From assembly GCF_000716545.1 (NCBI RefSeq), contig NZ_JNWZ01000001.1, positions 62,001-126,000 of the forward strand: a DNA stretch of 64,000 nucleotides, read 5' to 3'. Under the pieces are notes generated by a model that was not told the origin of the DNA, searched no databases, and saw only the letters and a program-made list of their open reading frames with translations. Source of the DNA: Kitasatospora phosalacinea (GTDB taxonomy: Bacteria > Actinomycetota > Actinomycetes > Streptomycetales > Streptomycetaceae). Position numbers and translations under genes: made by a program. How positions within the stretch are numbered: position 1 is the first letter of the stretch; every line of letters starts with the position of its first letter. Shown here piece after piece: positions 59,791 to 64,000 of this stretch.

Positions 59791-61224
59791 TTGAGCACCC
59801 CCGCCGGCGCGAAGCGCGCCCCCCGCCCGCACCGCCGCCCCAAGAAGGACCCGGCCCGGATCGTCGCGTTCCGCGCGCTGCGCGCCGTCGACGAGCGCGA
59901 CGCGTACGCCAACCTGATCCTGCCGTCGCTGCTGCGCGAGGCCGAGCGCAAGGGGATGGAGCGCCGCGACGCCGCGCTCGCCACCGAGCTGGTGTACGGC
60001 ACGCTGCGCGGCCAGGGCACCTACGACGCGGTCATCGCCGCCTGCGTGGACCGCCCGCTGCGCGAGGTCGACCCGCCGGTGCTGGACGTCCTCTCGCTGG
60101 GCGCGCACCAGCTGCTCGGCACCCGCATCCCCAGCCACGCCGCGGTCTCCGCGACCGTCGAACTGGCCCGGGCGGTGCTCGGCGACGGCCGCGCCAAGTT
60201 CGTCAACGCGGTGCTGCGCAAGATCAGCGCCCAGGACCTGGAGGGCTGGCTCGCCCAGGTCGCCCCGCCGTACGAGGACGACGCCGAGGACCACCTGGCC
60301 GTCGTCCACTCGCACCCGCGCTGGGTGGTCTCCTCGCTCTGGGACGCGCTGGGCCGCTGGCAGCCGGAGGCGAGCGGGCGGCAGGCGATGGAGCGGCTGC
60401 TGGAGGCCGACAACGCCCGCCCCGAGGTGACGCTGGTGGCCCGGCCGGGGCGCTCCTCGGTCGCCGAGCTGCGCGAGGCGCTGCCCGAGGTCGAGGACGG
60501 CCGCTGGTCGCCGTACGCGCTGCGGCTCACCGACGGCGGCGACCCGGCCGGGGTGGACGCGGTGCGGGAGAACCGGGCCGGCGTGCAGGACGAGGGCAGC
60601 CAGCTGGTCGCGCTGGCCCTCGCCAACGCGCCGCTGGACGGCCCCGACCGGCTCTGGCTGGACGGCTGCGCCGGCCCCGGCGGCAAGGCCGCGCTGCTGG
60701 GCGCGGTCGCCGCGGAGCGCGGCGCGGCGCTGGTCGCCTCCGAGAAGCAGCAGCACCGGGCCCGGCTGGTGGCCCGCGCGCTGGACGGCAACCCCGGCCC
60801 GTACGCCGTCATCACCGCCGACGGGACGCGCGGCGCCTGGGAGAACGGGGCGTTCGACCGCGTGCTGGTCGACGTGCCGTGCTCGGGCCTGGGCGCGCTG
60901 CGCCGCCGCCCGGAGGCGCGGTGGCGCCGGCGCCCCGAGGACATCGCCGGATTCGGGCCGCTGCAGCGGGAGTTGCTCCGTTCGGCGCTGGACGCGGCGC
61001 GGATCGGCGGCGTGGTCGGCTACGCGACCTGCTCGCCGCACCTGGCGGAGACCCGGGCCGTGGTCGACGACGTGCTGCGCGGCCGGGAGGACGTGGAGTG
61101 GGTCGACGCCCGCCCGCTGCTGCCCGGCGTCCCCGACCTCGGCGAGGGGCCGGACGTCCAGCTGTGGCCGCACCTGCACGGGACGGACGCGATGTACCTG
61201 GCGCTGCTGCGGCGGACCGCCTGA
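59791..61224 (+). CDS. rsmB: 16S rRNA (cytosine-967-C5)-methyltransferase RsmB
   Basis: 477 residues. The N-terminal NusB-like domain (~22-170) is followed by the SAM-dependent methyltransferase, with WLDGCAGPGGKAALL, catalytic Cys in DVPCSGLG (~360) and second Cys in YATCSPH (~411). The TTG at 59791 has GAGG upstream. TAGACT at 59722-59727 may be a -10. The N-terminus is Arg/Lys/Pro-rich, helping RNA binding. Confidence 0.95.
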   Translation: MSTPAGAKRAPRPHRRPKKDPARIVAFRALRAVDERDAYANLILPSLLREAERKGMERRDAALATELVYGTLRGQGTYDAVIAACVDRPLREVDPPVLDVLSLGAHQLLGTRIPSHAAVSATVELARAVLGDGRAKFVNAVLRKISAQDLEGWLAQVAPPYEDDAEDHLAVVHSHPRWVVSSLWDALGRWQPEASGRQAMERLLEADNARPEVTLVARPGRSSVAELREALPEVEDGRWSPYALRLTDGGDPAGVDAVRENRAGVQDEGSQLVALALANAPLDGPDRLWLDGCAGPGGKAALLGAVAAERGAALVASEKQQHRARLVARALDGNPGPYAVITADGTRGAWENGAFDRVLVDVPCSGLGALRRRPEARWRRRPEDIAGFGPLQRELLRSALDAARIGGVVGYATCSPHLAETRAVVDDVLRGREDVEWVDARPLLPGVPDLGEGPDVQLWPHLHGTDAMYLALLRRTA

Positions 61225-61266
61225 CGGTACGGGGACCGGGGGACCGGGGGGACCGGGGGCGGGCAG

Positions 61267-61830
61267 GTGTCGGAGGAGCCGGAGTCCACGGTGGTGGTCA
61301 CCGCGGTCGGCGAGCGCCGGATCGAGGTGTACCGGGTGGTGCGGAGCGCCGTTCCGTGGAGCCTGTGGGAGTCGAGTCGGCGGCTCGCGGAGCTGCCGGC
61401 CGACCTGCCGGGGCGGTGGCCGTTCCACGAGGCCGGGCGGACGGTGTCGCGGCTGCGGGCTGCGGGCTGCGGGGGCGCGGGCCGCGCTGCGGTGCGGCTG
61501 GTGCGCGCGGGCGGTGGACCCGCGGGTGCCGGTGGATCCCGCCGTCTGCGAGCGGCAGCGGTGGTTGAGCGCGCCCTGTCCCGCGTCCGGCCGACGCTCC
61601 GTCGGTTCGCTTCGGCGGGTGCGGTGGTCAGGCGCTGCGGGCCGCGTTCGAAGGCGGCGCCCGGGACGGCGGCTGTTCGGCAACCGGTCGGCGCCCGGCG
61701 GCGCCCGGCCCGCGCAGCACCCGGTGGCCGCCGTCCCGGGCCGGCGCGCCCTGCCGGTCGCGCTCGCCGAGCCGCGTGCCGTACGGAAGTTCGCCCGCTC
61801 GGGGCGGTGGGGCGGCGGGAGCCCGACGGG
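61267..61830 (+). pseudogene. Probable frameshifted hypothetical gene
   Basis: From GTG 61267 a plausible coding sequence runs ~65 residues (ESTVVVTAVGERRIEVYRV, then WPFHEAGRTVSRLRAA). It then hits three tandem copies of the 7-mer GCTGCGG (61452-61472), beyond which the same frame becomes low-quality Gly/Arg. Better coding character continues in another frame (CARAVDPRVPVDPAVCERQRWL), returns to the first (LSRVRPTLRRFASAGAVV), then shifts again (QALRAAFEGGARDGG). This suggests multiple frameshifts. Sequencing error is an alternative. Family unknown. Confidence 0.4.
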
Positions 61831-61877
61831 CGGACCGGTACTGGACAAGCGGGCCGGTGCGGCAGAAGGTGGGATCC

Positions 61878-62849
61878 ATGGAGTACACCCACCTCGGCCG
61901 CACCGGCCTGTCCGTCTCCCCGCTCTGCCTGGGCACCATGAACTTCGGCCCGCACACCGTGGAGGCCGACGCGCACCGGATCATGGACGCCGCGCACGAG
62001 CACGGCATCAACTTCTTCGACACCGCCAACGTCTACGGCTGGGGCGAGAACAGGGGCCTCACCGAGAGCATCATCGGCAACTGGTTCGCCAAGGGCGGCG
62101 GTCGGCGCGAGAAGACCGTGATCGCCACCAAGCTGTACGGGGACATGGGCGACTGGCCCAACGAGGGCAAGCTCTCCGCGCTCAACATCCGCCGCGCCGT
62201 GGACGCCAGCCTGCACCGCCTGCAGACCGACCACATCGACCTGTACCAGATGCACCACGTCGACCGGGACACCCCCTGGGACGAGATCTGGCAGGCCATG
62301 GAGGTGCTCACCCTCCAGGGCAAGATCATCTACGTCGGCTCCTCCAACTTCGCCGGCTGGCACCTCGCCCAGGCCCAGGAGACCGCCAAGGCGCGCAACT
62401 TCCTCGGCCTGACCAGCGAGCAGTCGCTGTACAACCTGATCGAGCGCAGCGTCGAGCTGGAGGTGGTCCCCGCCGCCCAGCACTACGGCCTCGGCCTGAT
62501 CCCGTGGTCCCCGCTGCACGGCGGCCTGCTCGGCGGCGTCCTGCGCAAGGAGCGCGAGGGCGTCCGCCGCGCGTCGGGCCGCGCGCTGGAGACCCTGAAC
62601 GAGCGCCGCGAGCAGATCCAGGCGTACGAGGACCTGTGCGAGGAGCTCGGCCACGAGCCCGGCGACGTCGCGCTCGCCTGGCTGCGCACCCGCCCGGCCG
62701 TCACCGCCCCGATCATCGGCCCCCGCACCGAGGAGCAACTCACCGCCGCCGTCCGGTCGTTGGACGTGCAGTTGGACGCCAAGGCGCTGGAGCGGCTGGA
62801 CGAGATCTTCCCCGGCTACCGCACCGCGCCGGAGCACTACGCCTGGTGA
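61878..62849 (+). CDS. Aldo/keto reductase
   Basis: 323 residues, (beta/alpha)8 barrel using NADPH. The catalytic tetrad is visible: Asp and Tyr in FFDTANVYGWGENRG, Lys in VIATKLYG, His in YQMHHVD. The NADPH site includes GSSNFAGWHL and the C-terminal IIGPRTEEQL. Substrate unknown. The ATG at 61878 has AAGGTGGG upstream. A strong terminator follows. Confidence 0.93.
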   Translation: MEYTHLGRTGLSVSPLCLGTMNFGPHTVEADAHRIMDAAHEHGINFFDTANVYGWGENRGLTESIIGNWFAKGGGRREKTVIATKLYGDMGDWPNEGKLSALNIRRAVDASLHRLQTDHIDLYQMHHVDRDTPWDEIWQAMEVLTLQGKIIYVGSSNFAGWHLAQAQETAKARNFLGLTSEQSLYNLIERSVELEVVPAAQHYGLGLIPWSPLHGGLLGGVLRKEREGVRRASGRALETLNERREQIQAYEDLCEELGHEPGDVALAWLRTRPAVTAPIIGPRTEEQLTAAVRSLDVQLDAKALERLDEIFPGYRTAPEHYAW

Positions 62850-62858
62850 GACCGCCTT

Positions 62859-62903
62859 CGGGCGGGCCGTCCCCCGGGTCTTCCCGGCCGGACGGCCCGC
62901 CCG
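62859..62903 (+). terminator. Aldo/keto reductase terminator
   Basis: Perfect 14-bp arms CGGGCGGGCCGTCC / GGACGGCCCGCCCG around an inner CCGGG/CCCGG stem. Confidence 0.85.
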
Positions 62904-62931
62904 CGGGTCGGGGCGACGGGATACTGCTGCC

Positions 62932-64000
62932 ATGTCAGATCATCGGACCGCCGCTCCGGTCGGGCCCGCCCCGTTCGAGTCCCCCGCCCCGCCGGAGTCC
63001 CCCGCCCCGCCGGAGTCCCCGGCCCAGCCGCCGGGCCGGCCCTCGCTGCGCAGGGACGCCTCGCTGCCCGCCCTGCTGGCCGGCCTGGTGTGCATCGCCG
63101 TCTCCTTCTCCGGTCCGCTGGTCGTCGTGCTCGCCGCGGCCGCCGCCGGGCACCTGGACGAGGCGCACACCGCCTCCTGGATCTGGGCGGTGTCGATCGG
63201 CAGCGGACTGACCTGCCTGCTGCTGAGCTGGTGGACCCGCACCCCCGTGATCACCGCCTGGTCGACCCCGGGCGCGGCGCTGCTGATCGGCAGCCTCGGC
63301 GCCCACCCCTACCCGGAGGCGGTCGGGGCGTTCCTGCTCAGCTCGGCCGCCGTCGCGCTGTTCGGCGTGACCGGCCTGTTCGGACGGCTGATCAGGGCGG
63401 TCCCGACCGGCATCGTCAACGCCATGCTGGCCGGCATCCTGTTCGCCTTCGGCGCGGGCATCTTCGCCGAACTGCGCGCCGCCCCCGCCCTGGTGCTGGG
63501 CAGCTTCACCGTCTTCCTGCTGGCCAAGCGCCTGCTGCCGCGCTACGCCGTCCCGCTGGCACTGCTCGCGGGCGCGCTGCTGGCCGCCGCCACCGTCGGA
63601 CTCCCGCTGCACCTCGGCTCCGGCGGCCCCACCCACCCCGTCTGGACCACCCCCGCGTTCTCCTGGCCCGCCGCCGTCGGCCTGGCGCTGCCGCTCACCA
63701 TCGTCGCGCTGGCCTCGCAGAACGCCCCCGGCCTCGGCATCATGCGGGCCTCCGGCTACGAGCCCGACGACCGGCTGCTGGTCGGCGCCACCGGCGGCCT
63801 GTCGGTGCTGCTCGCCCCGTTCGGCTCGCCGGGCGTCAACCTGGCGGCGATCACCGCCGCGATCTGCACCAGCCCCGAGAGCCACCCCGACCCCCGCCGG
63901 CGGTACGTGGCCGGCATGTCCGCGGGCGTGCTCTACCTGCTGGTCGGCAGCTTCGGCGGCGTCCTGGTCAGCCTGTTCACCGGCCTGCCGCACGCCCTGA
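62932..64000 (+). CDS. benE: BenE family benzoate/H+ symporter-like transporter (3' end outside window)
   Basis: The reading frame is open from ATG 62932 to the window end (356 complete codons). The N-terminal ~35 residues are Pro/Ser-rich and include ESPAPP units from a tandem 18-bp repeat (62983-63018). About ten hydrophobic segments follow, beginning LPALLAGLVCIAVSFSGPLVVVLAAAAAG (in part). The BenE-type features ITAWSTPGAALL and ALASQNAPGLGIM, plus FGSPGVNLAAITAAI, are present. Predicted to import benzoate or a related aromatic acid. GATACT at 62920-62925, 6 nt before ATG, suggests a leaderless mRNA. Confidence 0.88.
   Translation, partial: MSDHRTAAPVGPAPFESPAPPESPAPPESPAQPPGRPSLRRDASLPALLAGLVCIAVSFSGPLVVVLAAAAAGHLDEAHTASWIWAVSIGSGLTCLLLSWWTRTPVITAWSTPGAALLIGSLGAHPYPEAVGAFLLSSAAVALFGVTGLFGRLIRAVPTGIVNAMLAGILFAFGAGIFAELRAAPALVLGSFTVFLLAKRLLPRYAVPLALLAGALLAAATVGLPLHLGSGGPTHPVWTTPAFSWPAAVGLALPLTIVALASQNAPGLGIMRASGYEPDDRLLVGATGGLSVLLAPFGSPGVNLAAITAAICTSPESHPDPRRRYVAGMSAGVLYLLVGSFGGVLVSLFTGLPHAL

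Noticed and set aside
61231..61260. GGGGGACC-type short repeats after rsmB
   Set aside because: Only three imperfect copies in a G-rich spacer; no further structure and no terminator-like stem.
56605..61848. 1747-residue minus-strand open frame
   Set aside because: Antisense to priA, def, fmt and rsmB. Looked at as a possible giant protein or PKS, but no motif is present.

Overview
The window is a very GC-rich, gene-dense block of chromosome from a streptomycete (Streptomyces, Kitasatospora or a close relative). This rests on third-codon-position GC bias, many GTG and TTG starts, GC-only hairpin terminators, and marker genes: bldD, sIHF, rpoZ, a helicase-degenerate priA, and cysteine-free ribosomal proteins. 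The order relA ... rpsD ... alaS-ruvX-mltG-aro-efp-nusB-bldD-pyr/car-sIHF-gmk-rpoZ-coaBC-metK-priA-def-fmt-rsmB matches the conserved core order of Streptomyces chromosomes as I recall it (from memory, not searched). The block is core chromosome. I see no prophage, insertion sequence, CRISPR array, tRNA or rRNA.

Layout. 1-4.1 kb: end of relA, a lipoprotein, a DUF349 protein and a membrane-anchored cyclophilin. 4.2-8.1 kb: metallo-beta-lactamase-fold hydrolase, then coupled hisS-aspS. 8.2-12.9 kb: acetyltransferase, LysR regulator, PPK2 with a histone-like tail, YciO and RarA. 12.9-17.2 kb: rpsD with a long structured leader, an NB-ARC-type ATPase regulator, and two small membrane-associated proteins leading into alaS. 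17.2-23.6 kb: alaS-ruvX and two tandem mltG genes. 23.8-29.4 kb: ABC ATPase, acetyltransferase, aroE, then aroC-aroK-aroB-aroQ, closed by a strong terminator. 29.4-35.5 kb: P-loop kinase-like protein, Nei glycosylase, DUF6445 protein, a cobalamin-riboswitch-controlled NiCoT transporter, a divergent EamA exporter/XRE-cupin pair, and zinc-free L31/L33 paralogues. 35.6-40.4 kb: catalytically degenerate M24 peptidase, efp, nusB, thioesterase, an unknown protein and bldD. 40.5-50.6 kb: pyrimidine operon pyrR-pyrB-pyrC-(PH-like)-carA-carB-pyrD-pyrF. 50.7-57.2 kb: sIHF, gmk, rpoZ, coaBC, metK, priA. 57.3-64 kb: HTH protein, def, fmt, rsmB, a probable broken gene, an aldo/keto reductase and the start of benE.

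Functional themes are translation (hisS, aspS, alaS, rpsD, efp, def, fmt, rsmB, L31/L33), shikimate and pyrimidine synthesis, and developmental or nucleoid regulators. Stop/start overlaps (ATGA, GTGA) are common within operons. Many isolated genes have a TANNNT -10 hexamer 6-7 nt before the start codon, suggesting leaderless mRNAs.

I found no wholly new system. The observations most worth following are an M24 peptidase-like protein upstream of efp that has lost three of five metal ligands, a compact three-way-junction RNA in the sIHF leader, and a multi-hairpin rpsD leader ending in an attenuator-like hairpin.
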